64,000 bases of DNA from Physella acuta (taxonomy: Eukaryota > Mollusca > Gastropoda > Physidae): assembly GCF_028476545.1 (NCBI RefSeq), contig NW_026732690.1:162501-226500 (forward strand), given 5' to 3'. Each line of letters opens with the position of its first letter. Within the stretch, counting starts at the first letter, position 1. Positions 1 to 14,052 of the stretch are shown here, piece by piece. A program made the translations under genes and the position numbers. The notes below the pieces were generated by a model that had not been told where the DNA came from, ran no database searches, and saw nothing but the letters and a program-made list of their open reading frames with translations.

Positions 1-392
1 AAAAAAGAATTGCACACCAAGTGAACGCTAAATAAAATGTGAATAATAGTGCGCAATATTATTAGTACTTTATAAATTTATATTAGTTTTTTTGAGAAAT
101 CGGAAATAGCGTAAACTAGTACTTCCGGTCAACGAAAATTACTCAAAATTTGACAGAAGGTAGAGAATTAGGTCTTTTACTTACATGTGAAATTTCATTT
201 AACTATCTGAATTTAACCATCTGAAATAGCACTCAAGTTATAGGCTTTTGAAAAATTCAAAGTAGAAAACGTACCACTTCCGGTTATCGGAAATCTCTCA
301 AAAGTTTATACGGATCTGCGATTTTGATAAAATACTTATATATGAAATTTCATCACCCTAGCTGTAACGGTACTCAAGTTATCGTGTTTACA

Positions 393-430
<38 letters not shown>

Positions 431-1459
431 TACGGACAAGATTGCAAAATTATTTTTCCGATTCAGGGAGTGTAAAACATCGAGATTTGCAAAAATCTCG
501 ATTAAAAAAAAAATAATCTTGAACTAAGATGTTTATTAATGCTAATGCGTTAACTGATAGTTAATAACTCGTAATGTTAATTCAATTACTAATATTTTGC
601 ACAATTCAGAGAACATATAATATATAACCTAGACCATTATGTGTTTTGCTCTCCTTATTTGAGCTATTATGTTGTATATATAGCTGTATAGCCTAATTTT
701 CTGTTGTAGGATTTATAGGCATATGAATTGTAAGCGGTAACACTGGTTTTGGGGAAAACTATCCTCTCTGTAGCGAATTAGGATTGTAAATCGATAACAT
801 CTTTCAAGTGCGAATAGTAAATCTATCGCTAAATTAAGTTCCGCCTTTACTGACAACTCAATCAAATAACAACTCGCATTATTACTGTAAGAGTTGATTT
901 TGCTCTAGTTTTGAGCTTATGCCATATAGATTTATTTCATAGGCTACGAATAATGCCATAACAATAGTATAAACGGTTGATATCGCTGTTGCTTGAACTC
1001 ATGTCATAAGACTATTAGCTAACCTGAAATTTGAACAAATTTTGCGCAGAGTTAAGCCAAACTCTACTCCCAACACTACATATTTTAAATGGGAAACATT
1101 ACATTTTGTCAAGTTAGGTGCACACTAGTTACGACTATATTATCGAAATGAAGTTCCTCGAATAAAACCTATGTGGTTCAAGTAACTGAAATCCTTACTA
1201 TGAACAGATCACTTGTACCTTATTACTGGCCTTGGATGGTGGGTTGTTTCCCTTTAGAAACAGATTGAACAGTCGGGTATTGTGTATTTTATACTGACAT
1301 GTGACTTGCTAATTAATTTTTTGTCGCATTAATCATGGAGATAGGAGGAGGGGAGAAACTACCACACGAAGATATCATCTGATTAACCAATGTAGGGGAT
1401 TTTAGTTGGCTTGTATAGCAGCAAAGATCGCGGGTCAGGTACACCGCATACATTGTCTA
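1..1459. repeat. AT-rich flank with a CA-tract repeat element
   Basis: Bases about 60-505 contain two diverged blocks sharing 'acttccggt', 'gaaatttcat' and 'actcaagttat', then a (CA)n tract at 393-426 and a near-perfect hairpin at 479-504 (ATCGAGATTTGC and its complement). This pattern suggests a dispersed element with a microsatellite core, family unknown. No gene was seen from 506 to 1459. Confidence 0.4.
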
Positions 1460-1843
1460 TCTATATATATAATTCTCTTCTGGGAGCCGTTAGAAAACAA
1501 GCTGCAAGCGCCTCCTTGCAGTTTCCTCTTTTTCTCTCTATCACTACCACCCCCCCCCCCCCCACATGGTCTGGTGAGCTGTGGTCACGTTGTTTACATT
1601 TTACAATCATAGAGACGGGTTTTGTGACGGCTATTAGGGGCAGATAATTTAGTTTGAAACGATTTTAAACTTAGAGGAGGTAACTAAGAGGAGGCTGCTT
1701 TCACGTGGGTGGGGGTTTAGTGTTTTTAAGAAAATATTTTCAGTGGCAGCATTGGTACTGTCGAATTCACAAATTATAAATTACTGAAAAGTAGAAAAAA
1801 AAAACACTAAATAGCGGCGTATGATACGCAGCGGGTCGGCTCG
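1460..1843 (+). mobile_element. Helitron-like non-autonomous element, copy A
   Basis: It starts TCTATATATATAATTC and ends with a hairpin (GCGTAT-G-ATACGC) followed by about 13 bases to GGTCGGCTCG. A TC start and a 3' hairpin near the end without long inverted repeats are the usual Helitron marks. It carries no coding sequence. A second copy follows immediately head to tail, and a third lies at 25076-25490. It holds a poly-C run at 1551-1562. Confidence 0.5.
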
Positions 1844-2237
1844 TATATATAATTCTCTTCTGGGAGCGGTTAGAAAACAAGGTGCAAGCGCCTCCTTATA
1901 GTCCCCTCTCTTTCTCTCTCTATTACTACCACCCCACCCCACATGGTCTGGTGAGTTGTGGTCACGCTAAATTAAATGTTTACAAATCCTAGAGCCGGGT
2001 TTAGTGACGGCTATTAGGGGCAGATAATTTAGTTTGAAACGATTTTAAACTTACAGGAGGTAGCTAAGAGGAGGCTGCTTTCACGGGGGGGGTGGGGGTG
2101 TGTAGGGTCGGGGTTAGGGGAAAGGGGGAGGGGGGGGGGGTAGTGTTTTAAAGCAAATATTTTCAGTGGCAGCATTGGTACTGTCGAATTCACAAATTAT
2201 GAATTACTGAAAAGTAGAAAATAAAACAACTAAATAT
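1844..2237 (+). mobile_element. Helitron-like non-autonomous element, copy B (3' truncated)
   Basis: Close copy of 1460-1843 joined directly to its 3' end. It lacks the first two bases and the 3' hairpin, stopping after 'aacaactaaata'. It has a long G-rich insert at 2084-2142. Shared inner blocks include 'gacggctattaggggcag' and 'tactgtcgaattcacaaa'. Confidence 0.5.
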
Positions 2238-3428
2238 ACACAAACAACAAACTGAATATTTTAGTTAATTTATTTCCATAAAGTATAACATACCATAGGC
2301 CAAAGCTTCACAGAAAAACCTTCAAAAAAATGTGTGTAGTGGTATTCAATTTCTAGAGTAAATAAACTCAACTGCCCTTATATAATAAATACTTGTCGAA
2401 CATGCAAAAATACCACAAACAATTTCACAACGCGTCTGTAAATAAATTTAAACAGGTAGATAAAATACTCAGTGCACTAACATTATTATACCAGCACCAT
2501 ACATTTAGCAAAAATTGTCTACCCTGATGCCTCAGTTTTGCCATTTTAATGAATAAATATTGAATAAATATTGGAAAAATGTCCAAAATAATATTTGAAA
2601 CATGTCATGGTACCTAGTGTAATCTCAGGGTTTGAAATAGATATTGAAGTGTCATGGTCTGCCCTGTAACAAAGCACAGGAAAATGTTTCATATTAAACT
2701 TTAAAAAATCTAAACAGTTTGAAGGTGCTGCCCATTCGAGTAAAACTAATAAGAAGTTGATAATCAGGTCAGATCTAAAAACAAAATGTCATTCTTTAGC
2801 AAAAGGCTTTAAAAATCCACTTTTAGCTAATGAGCAACATATACATGAAAATGATTTTTAAGAATTATATTTTTGAAATCTTTCAATGCTTAACGTTAAT
2901 ATATAAAAAGAATTATAGAATGTGAATAAAATTTCTTGGATAATATAGTTAGTATAAATAGATACAAAAAATAAAAACTGTGGTAGCAGCCTTTGTTCAC
3001 ATCAAAAGGAATGTAATAGATTTCGTACATTTAATGCTTTTTAGTTTTATTTTGGACAATTAGATTTTTAGTTCAAAGTAACTGCCCTGAAAGAACAAAA
3101 ATATTTGCATTTTCTTATAATTTTGTGGCACTATGTCATGGTAAAAGAAAATTGTGCACTTATTAAACTCAGTCCCAGGTTTCTTAAAATATCACAGAAA
3201 ATTGCCCTATTCTGTTGCAAACAAATGTGTTCAAATATTGTAAGAAAAGTTTGTTTTACTGACCCAGGCTACATTAAATTGTTGGATATGAATCAATTTT
3301 GCCACACACCAAAACTTATTTTTCTTGAGAAATATAGGAAGTTAAAATGCTGTAGGATCTATATAATAGCATTTTTTTTTAAAAGACAATATATTCATAG
3401 TTTTGATTTTTGTTTAAGATTAATTGCC
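2238..3428. other. Downstream / 3' UTR region of V-ATPase a, no other gene seen
   Basis: AT-rich sequence below the stop codon of the minus-strand V-ATPase gene. It probably holds the 3' UTR; TTTATT near 3046, read on the minus strand as AATAAA, is a possible poly(A) signal. No second coding region or structured repeat was recognised. Confidence 0.4.
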
Positions 3429-6400
3429 TTAACCAGTAACTTCCTCAAGTGACTCCATGTTTAGAATGTGTTTGAAATTAAATGGCAGGAAACGGTATCC
3501 TTCTCCCACGTAAAACTTGGACTGGAACTCTACCCAGTGCAGACGGAGAGTGTGGAGGAAAGCGCTCAGGCCCTCCATCAACAGCAAGATGGCCACCGTC
3601 AGATTAGCCCAGATGAAGAAAATGATGAAGATGACGATTCCTCCAATGTATTTTCCACCCATTGTCATACCCATACGTAACACCATGTTCCATAAGACTT
3701 CAGATAATTCTTTAAAAACAATGAAGATTTAATTTAAAATCATACACATGTATATTTTCCATAAATTAATAAATGATTACTTTTTAAAACATCACATTAT
3801 TATCATTACATTTTTAAAGTAAACATTGTATTCTCCCCTTCATTAAAATTTACAACTTACTAAAAACTTTTTCCTTACATTGTTACAACCTTTTTTTTTT
3901 GTGATTTGGAAAGAAAGTTAAGAAAACAAAAATGTGCATTATTCATGATTTTACTTACGTGCATGGGCCAAAGACAAAGCCCAGAGTCTCAGATATGAAG
4001 CAGTGTGAGAAATACAGCCCAGACAAAACTCAATTGTGTGAATGGCTTGATGTATCACTATCTCACCAGTTCCATGCTAAAAAAAAAAAATTGACATTTC
4101 ATTTTCATGCTGGAAGAATATTTACAAAAATAAATTGTAAGGACTAATCTCCTATTGGATGACCAAGGTTTAAACATAATTGGTGTATCCACATCAACAA
4201 CAAACTGGCAAGATCTAGATATGAACTGCGCAACTTAAATATTTCTTCAAGGGAATCATTTTATTTTCTAGAAATATGACATTTGGTTTTTTTCTATTAA
4301 AATTGCTTTCTGGAGTTAAAACAACAAATTGTAAAAACTAATTTAAACTCACGTCTTCATGATCCCCATGACCTCCTGATGGTTTGTGTTCCTCTTCCTC
4401 TTCAATAACTACAGCAGCTGCAACTTGACCATTGCCATCCTGAAGTTTACAACCATAGGCATTAAGAATAGAAGTTAACATGGAATATGTTAAACAGAAA
4501 ACCTGCAACTGGCTAAAAAATAAATCAACATAAAATCTTACTGGATTAGTACATACAAAAAACAATGTCGTTCAGTGAGGGAAAATAAGCTAATTTTAGA
4601 GTTAGACGATGATGACAATGAAGGTTTGGATGAGCTAATGTATCATCACTACATCAGGGACATACCTTGGGTCTACCGTTGCCAAAACCTTCATTATCAT
4701 AATTATAGTTGATTTGCTGTAAGAACATGTGTAATCCACACAAAAGTTAGAACATTGAAAAACGAATAATAAAAATTTATGGCATCCTGTAGCTTTAAAC
4801 ATGCCTTTATATATTTTTTAAAAATTTAGTGTGTTCTTTAGAGGGCTTTAATTGAAAACTTTTCTTGTAAATTAATAAAAATTAAACTGTCTTTTGCAAA
4901 AAGAAAGTAGAAGTAATTTAATCCAACCCACTAATGTTGGTTTCTTTCACCAGTTGTCCAATATATGTTGTATTGGAAACATGAGCATCTGCAGATTTAT
5001 ACAGGGAGATAACTTTTGGCTGAGTTTTGTGAAGAAGCCTACAAATCAAAGTGTATGAACAAAACAACTGTATTTGTTATTAAATTAGATTATAATAAAT
5101 TAGATTCCAAATACTGATTAGTAATCTGGGGAAAGGGTCAATCTACGGGTGCTCATGTTGTATGAATAATGAGTTTACTTGTAACCATTACTCTCCCTTA
5201 CTTTAGAAGCATGGTGTATATTTTTATAAACATATCCTAAATTTGTTTGAATTTGCAAATTATGAATTAAATGCAAGGAATTTTAAATCCTACATAAAAC
5301 AAGCTGTACCTAACTATTAACTTGAAACAATAGAGAAATTACTTGGTTATCTATGCCATATTTGAGTAATAAATTAGAATTATTTTCCCTTTGTGAGGAA
5401 ATTTCTTCTTGTCCAGTTAATGTAGAACAAAGAAGGAGAAAAAGCTAAGATAAATAGATATCCTGTAAGCAACTTATACGACACGAGAAACATGTTTACT
5501 TCCAATGTTTGGTTGGGATAATTAATTAATTTTACTTGTGTATTTAAAAAAAATTAACTTCTGACATTTTTTAAGTCAGGAAAATTTAAAAAAAATATCA
5601 AGTCCTAAATTTAATATGTATAAACAATAGACAAAAATGGATGGATATTAACTTTTATGGGAAGGTAATATGAGTGGTAGGAGTTTGAAGTAGTAAGATC
5701 ATTAAAGTTATTTTCTGTTAGAATTACTGGCATTGACTTTTTAGATTTCTATTAGGCTCTGCTATTAATATTTCATGACAGAACAAAATTACATCACAAA
5801 AACAATTTTCTGCCAGACACACTAAACTGCACACAGAGATAAGAATTTTGTGAATGACTCAACAAAATGACAGTGCAAAAACAACACAAACATTAACATC
5901 TCGTACACTGAATAATAATTTCTTAAAACTAGATCTAGCTGTTGAACTAGTAGGTAGCTGCTGAATTAATTTCTTTCACTAGCATATTCAATTTTTAAAA
6001 ATTCTGTTTTAACAAGCTCGTCAAATTTAGATACAAAATCTTTTGATTACATATATAAGGATTAAAAGGGTGCGATGAAATAAATATCTAGTAGATTATA
6101 ATGGGGAATAGCTGAAGAAGAATGAAGTATATAAATGAAACTTATGGGTTAGTGCTTATAGTTTATATAGGAAGGTAAAAAGTGAAATACTTCGAGGACG
6201 ACTCCCTGGGAAAGGTTGGAAAAAATACAATTAATACATGGGTGAAGGATGAAGAGTATAATGTGCAATGCAAAGAGAAAAAAAATGGAATAATATGACA
6301 AAAAATGCAAACAGGCATGAATATGGGAGGGTGAGGTCTGGCATTCAGAACAATGGAAAAATATGAGAAAAATGCAAACAGGCATCTATGTGGGAGGGTG

Positions 6401-9400
6401 GGGGCTGGCATTCACTTACCCCTAACTCCAACTCCCCTTCTGCATTTTGGTGTGGTGCAAGGGGTTTGACACCTTTGTCAGTTTTGGGGGATTGTGGCTA
6501 CATAGCAAATATTGCAAAGTTAACCAACAACATTATAACACAGCTGAGACCTGAAGGTGGCCCAAGAGGTAACTACCTATACTGGGTTGGTTAACCAACT
6601 GCACTGTTGTTGCTGTCAGTTATATACAAAGTGTTGTCAGTTATACACACAAATTCACCAGCAAATTTCATTTCGCAATATGATGATGGTATTTACATTT
6701 CCCATAATAAGGAAATAATTGAAGTCTCTCACAACCATTATAAATGTGGTGACATTTGTATTATAAATTACTTTATCGTAACACCTCATATTCAGCAAAA
6801 CTAACTTCTCCAAAATGAGCACATATGAGTCCATGCCTTTCACCAAAAACATTTTTGTTATGTTTAAAGAAGAAATTAAAGGTTTCTATTTCTTCCCACT
6901 TTAAGCAAATTTAAATCAAAGGAAACTTCCAAAACCAATTATTTTTGTGTTAATATCTATTGCTAGAATGGCCCCTAAGAAAAATACCTCTTTAGAATAA
7001 AAAAAATAAAGAAATAAAAATGGTTATAATTAAAAGTGACCTAAAACTAAGTGTTGACATTCACCAAAGTGTGCAGGAAATCTACAACTTTGAGTGTACA
7101 AACAATCATGCACATTTTTTAAAATACATATAATACTGATCTATGATCAGAAATTATATTCAAATGATTTCTTAATGCTTACATGCAGTAAAAATAAATT
7201 ACTAATGGATGAAATTAAAACAATTATATTTCGCTCGTTCTATTTTACTTCTCTCAAACTTATTACAACATTGGTAAAACAATAAAATATTTTAAATATA
7301 AAAACTTAAAATGTACCAAAATTTAAAAAAGTGTTATAAAAAATATGAATTTTTTGGAAAAAGTGTAATGTTAGAACAACAGTCAAGGAGACACAAAAAA
7401 CTTTTAAAATAAAAAATATTGAAACATGGTCAACTTACATTTCCTGGGGGAATTTCATGGTGAATCAGTGACGCATGATCAGATAGTCCATGCTGAAATA
7501 TTTTTAATACAGTTTTATGAATTGTTTAGAAAATTAATAACTGAAAATAGCTTACTACAGAATATTGTTTAATTTCAAAATCACTTGTGAGGTTTATACA
7601 TATACTAGAACATAATGTAAGAGCTTTAGCCAGCTTTATAGCACTCACATTCTTTTTCTTGTTTTTGCAAATCAAATAAACAGGTTTAACAATCAGCAGC
7701 ACTGGTACAGAGAGAATAGCAATAAAAAACATTGCATACTGTGCTATGTCCTACAAGTAAAATAAAAAAAAAATTTCATTCAATTTTATTAAAATGTTGA
7801 GATAACATCCTAATCTCTAATAGCTGGAAAAAAAATATGTATAAATAAAAGAATAAAGAGAACCAAGAACTGATTCGTTTCATAAAGCAGCTTCGCCCAC
7901 CTGTCCTTTGTAGTAAACAAGGTTGGGGTCACATTTCTCTTTACCCTCTGAAGGAAATTCATACTTGAACATAAACATGTTGATGTAGTCTAAAAATAAA
8001 CAGAAACATGAGAGCATGAGTACATTTGTAAAAAAGAAAGCTAATACATTCGTCCTCAAAGCAATGTTTTTATGCAATTTTATTTGTTTTGTTATTTAAT
8101 TTTTTTCACCAAATATATTTTGGTAGTGTTTTTAACATTTATATTGGACAAATTAATTTCTAAATAACAACATTCAAATATTGAAGTGCAAATGTAGAAA
8201 CAATGCACTCACGAATCAACAGTGCAGGTGCACAATGGGATGTAGTTGCATCGAACATGATCCACTTGTAGATCACTTGAGACACTAGGTAGCCAAAAAG
8301 GCATCCCAAGAAAAGAAGTTCAGGAATGAATCTGATAAAAATGTCGATGTAGCTCTTGAAATGGCTGTTGAGTAGAAAAAAATGAGTATTTTTCTAATTA
8401 GTACTTAAAGTCAATATAGTACTTTATAAACGATAAGTTCAATATTTTAATAACTGAATCTTAATTAAAATTCTTAACAAAAAGAAGAATATTGGGCGAA
8501 ATTACATAAAATTAAAAAATATATAAAATAAACTGGGAAAATAAAATCATGGTTGTGTAATAAACTTCTTTTATAGCAAATAATATCTGATTAACTTAGA
8601 ATGAAGAACTATAGGATAAAGCATATATAAGAATAGTATAAAACAAAACCCCACTAAATTATATTGGGCAAATGTGTTTAGTGGTCTGAAAGTGAACTGA
8701 ATTTTTAAAATTGAAAAAAAATTTGAAAAAGTAAACAAACAGGTCACAAAAACGGTAAAAAAAATTCCTAGACAATTTGTAGACAGAAAATATGTTACAT
8801 TGGATGGTTTCATTAAGAAGTTGAGGGAAGTAATACAGGAAGATGTCACATAGTTAATTTACATGAATACACTAATCATTGAAAGTATGTTCTAAAGTTT
8901 TATAGTTGTTAATATATTTTAATTATTTAAGAAAATTTACAGATTATTATTCAGCACATGAGCCATTCTGGAAATAGATCTTAACAAAATAAAACTCTTT
9001 AAATAGCACACATAATAGAATAAACATTTAAGTATTGTCATTTTTATATACTTTATAATTTTACTGAAACCTGGAACATAAAAAAATAGCAAAGTAATAA
9101 AAAGTAAAAACTTTGAACTGAAATGACAGAAACGACACTGGGAGTTCAAGTCAAAGTGCACAACTAAAACAAGGTTGAAAATAAGGGTACAAAAATGGAT
9201 TGATGGAGAAATATCAAAGTTACCTACAGATTTTGGGAATTAAGAATGGTCAGATTTTAAATCACAAGTTTTTTTTACGTTCCCAAATTTCTCAAGTACT
9301 CTGCTTCAAATTGAAAAAAAATAAATAATTTCAATTGGATATTATAGTAACAGGTATAGTCATTAAAAAAAATCTCTGATCACAAATTTACATACTTTGA

Positions 9401-12400
9401 GGGAAGAGCAAAGTTAAGTTAAAGTTTAACCATCAAGAACAAATGATTATTTAATGAAATGTTAAAGAATTTAAGAAAAGCCATAACAACCTAAGAAGCA
9501 AACTCATTAATGAAAAGAGCAATTCCAGCAACATGTTTATTTTTTACCATTGTAAGGCAAGTGTCCTCAACTCACTATGGGGAAATCAAAGGGGCTAATT
9601 TTTCTGGCCACATAAAATACTACTTTAGTTATCTTTAGAATAGCATACAACATTTTAAAAAGATTTTTTAAAAAACTACGCTATCAGTTGTTGGATTATA
9701 AAAAAAATAGTTAAACTTATAGATTATTTTCTTATAAATAAGGCCCTTGTTTGTAGAAGAGATAATTTTTTTGTACAATAAAAATTTATTCAAGTTCTAG
9801 AACTATGATTAGAACATTAGACTTACATATGATTAAAAACTTGGAGACAGATCCCAAAAAGCATTTGAATGACACCAAGAATGATGGCCATTTTCATCTT
9901 CAGGGAATTCAAAAACATAATCTTGTTGGTGGATGGTTGCCACACCTGTCAAAAGTAATTGCAAATTTAACTTGTCAAGGATACTTATTACAATACAATG
10001 TAAAATAGTTTTATTTAACTATTTAAGTTTGCCTGTAAAATTAATAGAAGAGTATACCCACTCATCCTACTAGGCAAAAGAGAATTGAAAGCAACATTTT
10101 ATTGACCAGGTAACCTACAAATTAGAAGCATGACATTGTCACTGATAAATTTTGAGTTACTTACTGGATCAATTCCTATGGCATAGGAAGTCATGTTGTA
10201 GTGTGTTGTGATGGGATCTAATTGGACATCTTCAACATGATCAAGATCTTCACTGCAAAACAAATGGGTGCATTGGTTCATAAAGATTTACAATACAAAC
10301 TACAGCAAGGGTGTGAGTAAAATAGGTATCTAAATGTACTCAATAAATTACTCACAGTCCATGGGGATACCACTTAGACCCAAAAATATTAAAAGACTTT
10401 GAGAAGATGTCATTGTAGATCATTCCAGTGTACACTGAGAAAGCACCCATCAGCAAAATGATGTATCTGCCACCAAAAAATGTCTTGGCAATCTAGAAAT
10501 TGAACATTATAAACAACATATAGATAAAGATATATATATAAGTTTATATACAATTTTTATATATAATGTATATATACATGTTTATATGTAACAAGAAAAC
10601 TATATTGATGAAATAAAACAAGCCTCTAACAGCTCCAAATGGCAACAACTATTCAGCTCACCTCATTACTGATCCTGGAAGCACTGATTGATTTCTCATT
10701 GATAACCAATGCCAGGGCAAAGAGGAACATGATCATCCCATGGCCAGCATCACCAAACATAACAGCAAACAGGAAAGGGAAGGTAATGATGGTGTAAGGG
10801 GCTGAATCAAAGACAGAAAATCATCAAATGCAGCAGAAGAAAATTAATGGGAAATAAATATTAGAGGGCAACAAAAACAACACTTGGAAAATGTATTTTA
10901 AAATCATATTTTTATTATAAATTTAAAGAAAATAAAAGTGTGGGGCAAAAAAGGCTTTTATTGACTCTGCTGAAATACAACAATAATGGGAATATTTTAA
11001 CAAGCGGATAGTTACCAGGATTAACCTCTCCATAGGTGGCCACACCATACGAGTCTACAATATTTTGAAATCCTTTAACAAATTTGTTGGTGTTGTAGTA
11101 TGTTGGGGGTTTCTCATCTGTATACATTGGCTGCAGTATACTTGGGATAGAACTGCCACCAGCTTTCTGAAAATTCAATTCTTTATTGTCATATTCATTT
11201 TCTTATACAAGCTTTTTATTTAAATATTATTTTCTTTAAAATATAGTAAAAAAAACAACAAAATATTATCACAAAGTGACGCTTACTTCTCCAATGCTGA
11301 GAGCCCTTCTGATGTCATCAATGGCCTTGACAGGGAACCAACATTCACCATGTAAGCTGTTTTGGTGGATTTTGAACATGTTAAGTGTATGGTAAATTGC
11401 CTTGATTTTTTCAACTTTTATTGTCCATGACCTCAACTCCCTTTGAGCATTAGAGAGCACACGATGGCGATGTTCATTGCTTTGTGCCAGCACCTAAGAA
11501 AATAAAGTAGGCTTAAAATAATCAGTACGTAAATGCAAATAAATCACATTCATAAGAACTTGCAAAAATTGTTAACAACCTAGAATGGAAATCCATAACA
11601 AATTAGTAATTTTAAAATTTATTTAATCAACTTAAAAATTTTAAGTCATAAACTAGAATATAAAAAAAAAAAATAAAAAAAAAAAACCCTTGATTTTAAA
11701 GATTTAAGTTTTATAAAATGTGAATAAACTCAAAACTTACATTTTCCAGATCTGCGATCCGTGTGTTAACACCATTTAGCATGTCATTTCTCTCTTGAGG
11801 TGAATCAGGTACTGGATAGATTGTGCCTCTCATTCTTTACAAGCAATCAAAACATTTATTTTAAATAGCTTTCATTTTATAAATATCTCAGTTTAACAAG
11901 TGAAATCTATTCTTAATTTATTATAACAAAAAGAACACATAAAAAAGATATAAAACAAAAGAATAGTTCAATTTTTCATTAACATTTATGGAGAACTAAT
12001 GAGTCTAAAACCTGTTATTCAGGCCAAGTTGTTTTATTTATTTTGGCTATGAAATAAATACAGCATCTTCCTTACACAAAAGTTAAAACAAAGAAGACTA
12101 GACTCACCCTTCACAAACTTTTTTAACTTTGAGTCTGAGCTGATCACCTTGGTAGAAAACTATGAACATGCACTTGCTAAGTTCATCTCCCTGCAACACA
12201 CGTGAAGAAAGTTATAAAAACATTTACCATTTTCCGAAGATGAAATTAATATTTCAACTGAGTTGACAATAAGCCCGTTGGTGCGTTTAAGAGTTACAGG
12301 AAGAGATGGCCTTACGGAAATAGGGTCCACAAATTTCTTCTCAATCTCCTCCACTCTCATGAAAACTGTGCTGTGAGTAATAAATTTCATGACCCGCTCA

Positions 12401-14008
12401 AAGACAGGGACTTTCTCCCTCAGGACTGTACCCACAAAAAACCTGAAAGGAGTACAAAAATTATAGGATAAATGGAAATTCAATGTTGTTTGTATAGGGA
12501 AATTGTTTTAACTTTACAACACTCGGTCAAAACAGATTTAGAATTACCCAAGAGCTGCTGTTTGCTGCTGTCTGATGCCACCAATAATTGCCTCCTCTTG
12601 CTGTCCGACTGTCTCCTCCTCCATCATGTGTTGGATGTCGTTACCGTACTAAAAAAGTTTATTTTAGTAGGGTCAAACAATAAAAACAAAACGACGAGTA
12701 GTATTTCAAAATAGAAAATGAAAAAGAGCTTTTTTAAAAAAAAGCTGATTACTGTGGCAAAATAAGACTGGGTCTTGAACAGCACTTCTCTCAACTCAGT
12801 CAGTTCCAGGTAGTTTTGTTTGAGTGCCTCATTGTTAGTGGTGACCTGCCTCAGCTCAGAATCTATCTTCTCAAACTCAACCTGAAAGTTTTGAACAAAA
12901 TGTAAAGTTTCCTTTTTCAAAATATGCAACAAATGTAAAGAAATTTTTGAGATAATACTACTAAAAAAAAAAATCAAATAATGACAGTAGAAGTCATATC
13001 TAGATAAAAGTGAATTAAGTCAAATTACATTAACCCCTTCACAACATCCAGATTAGCTCAAATTGTTAACACTGGAGTAATTAAAACAAAAAATAAAAAA
13101 TGGAATGTAAAAAAATCAAGGGACTGTATACCATTACTGGTAAAATAACTATTATTTCCCTTTAACCATTTTTAAAATGAAAAAAGGTTGGGATAGAGAA
13201 CAGTGCTAAAAAGGCATTACAACTGTATGTAGTTTAATTTAAGATATCCAATCTTGGAATAATTATAAAAAAAAACTTACTTCAAGATCATTCATCTCTT
13301 TAGGAGCTGGAGCTTTTGGGTTTTCACGGAAATTTGGAATTTTCATATTTTCTTTCAACATTTCCTTTTCAACATATCCTGTAAGTTGAGATTACAATAA
13401 GAGTCCATTTATAGTAACATAAAATTGCATTACAATTTAGATTTAAATTACTTATTTTTTAAAGTGTAAATATATATATCATTTAAGTATTAATAATGCT
13501 TCATTAAAATAATTTAAAGTGTGTGTACAACGACGAAATAAAATTTAGACCTACTTAGTTTTCTTTCCATTTCCTCACATCTGCGAACCTCAGCTACAAA
13601 TGTCCTTTGAAAAGCATTAACGCCTGCATTCAACTGAAAAATATGATATTGAAAATTAAACATCTAATTTATATACCTAATCCAGCATTAGGAGTAAAAT
13701 TATAACATTTAAAACAAAAATAAAACACCCACTAAAAGTGAATAATGTACTATGAGAATGTATTTCAAATGCAAAGTGATAGAATAGTGCTAACTGGTAA
13801 TAAGGGACTCCCACCAATTTTAATAACCTGTATAGTTGTTGGAGTGCTGAGCTTTTAACTAAATTAACTGAATTAATTTTAAACATCTTACATCCTTAAA
13901 CTGGACAAGTCCAAGTTCCCCAAGTTCAGAGACGCAAGCATATGCAGCTTCTGACTGTAGGAACATCTGACACAGTCGCATCTCCTCACTCCTAAATAGT
14001 GAGCCCAT
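3429..14008 (-). CDS. ATP6V0A1: V-type proton ATPase 116 kDa subunit a (22 coding exons)
   Basis: Membrane-embedded subunit a of the V-ATPase Vo sector, which carries protons past the c-ring in acidic organelles and some plasma membranes. Exons in transcript order: 14008-13892, 13633-13555, 13378-13281, 12881-12753, 12648-12548, 12442-12316, 12190-12108, 11834-11741, 11493-11287, 11166-11016, 10801-10662, 10492-10356, 10252-10165, 9945-9827, 8364-8213, 7989-7901, 7750-7649, 7492-7439, 4716-4666, 4439-4353, 4076-3959, 3709-3429. All have GT-AG borders and compatible phases and give 867 aa, normal for the family. The N-terminus ([14 protein letters not shown]) and the cytosolic half (residues 1-390) match animal subunit a. 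The C-terminal half is a bundle of hydrophobic helices ending [25 protein letters not shown] carries the essential proton-path arginine (Arg765). Exons 18-20 are small and phase 0, in a variable cytosolic loop. The symbol marks the family; paralogue a1 versus a4 cannot be decided here. Confidence 0.97.
4717..7438 (-). other. Large V-ATPase a intron between coding exons 18 and 19
   Basis: 2.7 kb AT-rich intron, the longest in the gene, lying just before two small phase-0 exons. It contains a two-copy tandem duplication at about 6298-6415 and no recognisable gene. Confidence 0.7.
6298..6415. repeat. Two-copy tandem duplication inside an intron
   Basis: Two copies, roughly 75 bases apart, share 'aaaatgcaaacaggcat', then 'tgggagggtg', then 'tctggcattca' or 'gctggcattca'. 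The two units differ by only a few bases. Confidence 0.7.
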
Positions 14009-14052
14009 GGTGACAGGCTACTTGTCTATTTCCAGCTTTTTTAAAACCTTAT
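14009..14052 (-). other. 5' UTR part of the V-ATPase a first coding exon
   Basis: Read on the minus strand, a pyrimidine tract ending TTTCAG (AG at 14054-14053) precedes 44 noncoding bases and then the ATG. So at least one noncoding upstream exon is expected in 14.1-16 kb. I could not locate it. Confidence 0.6.
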
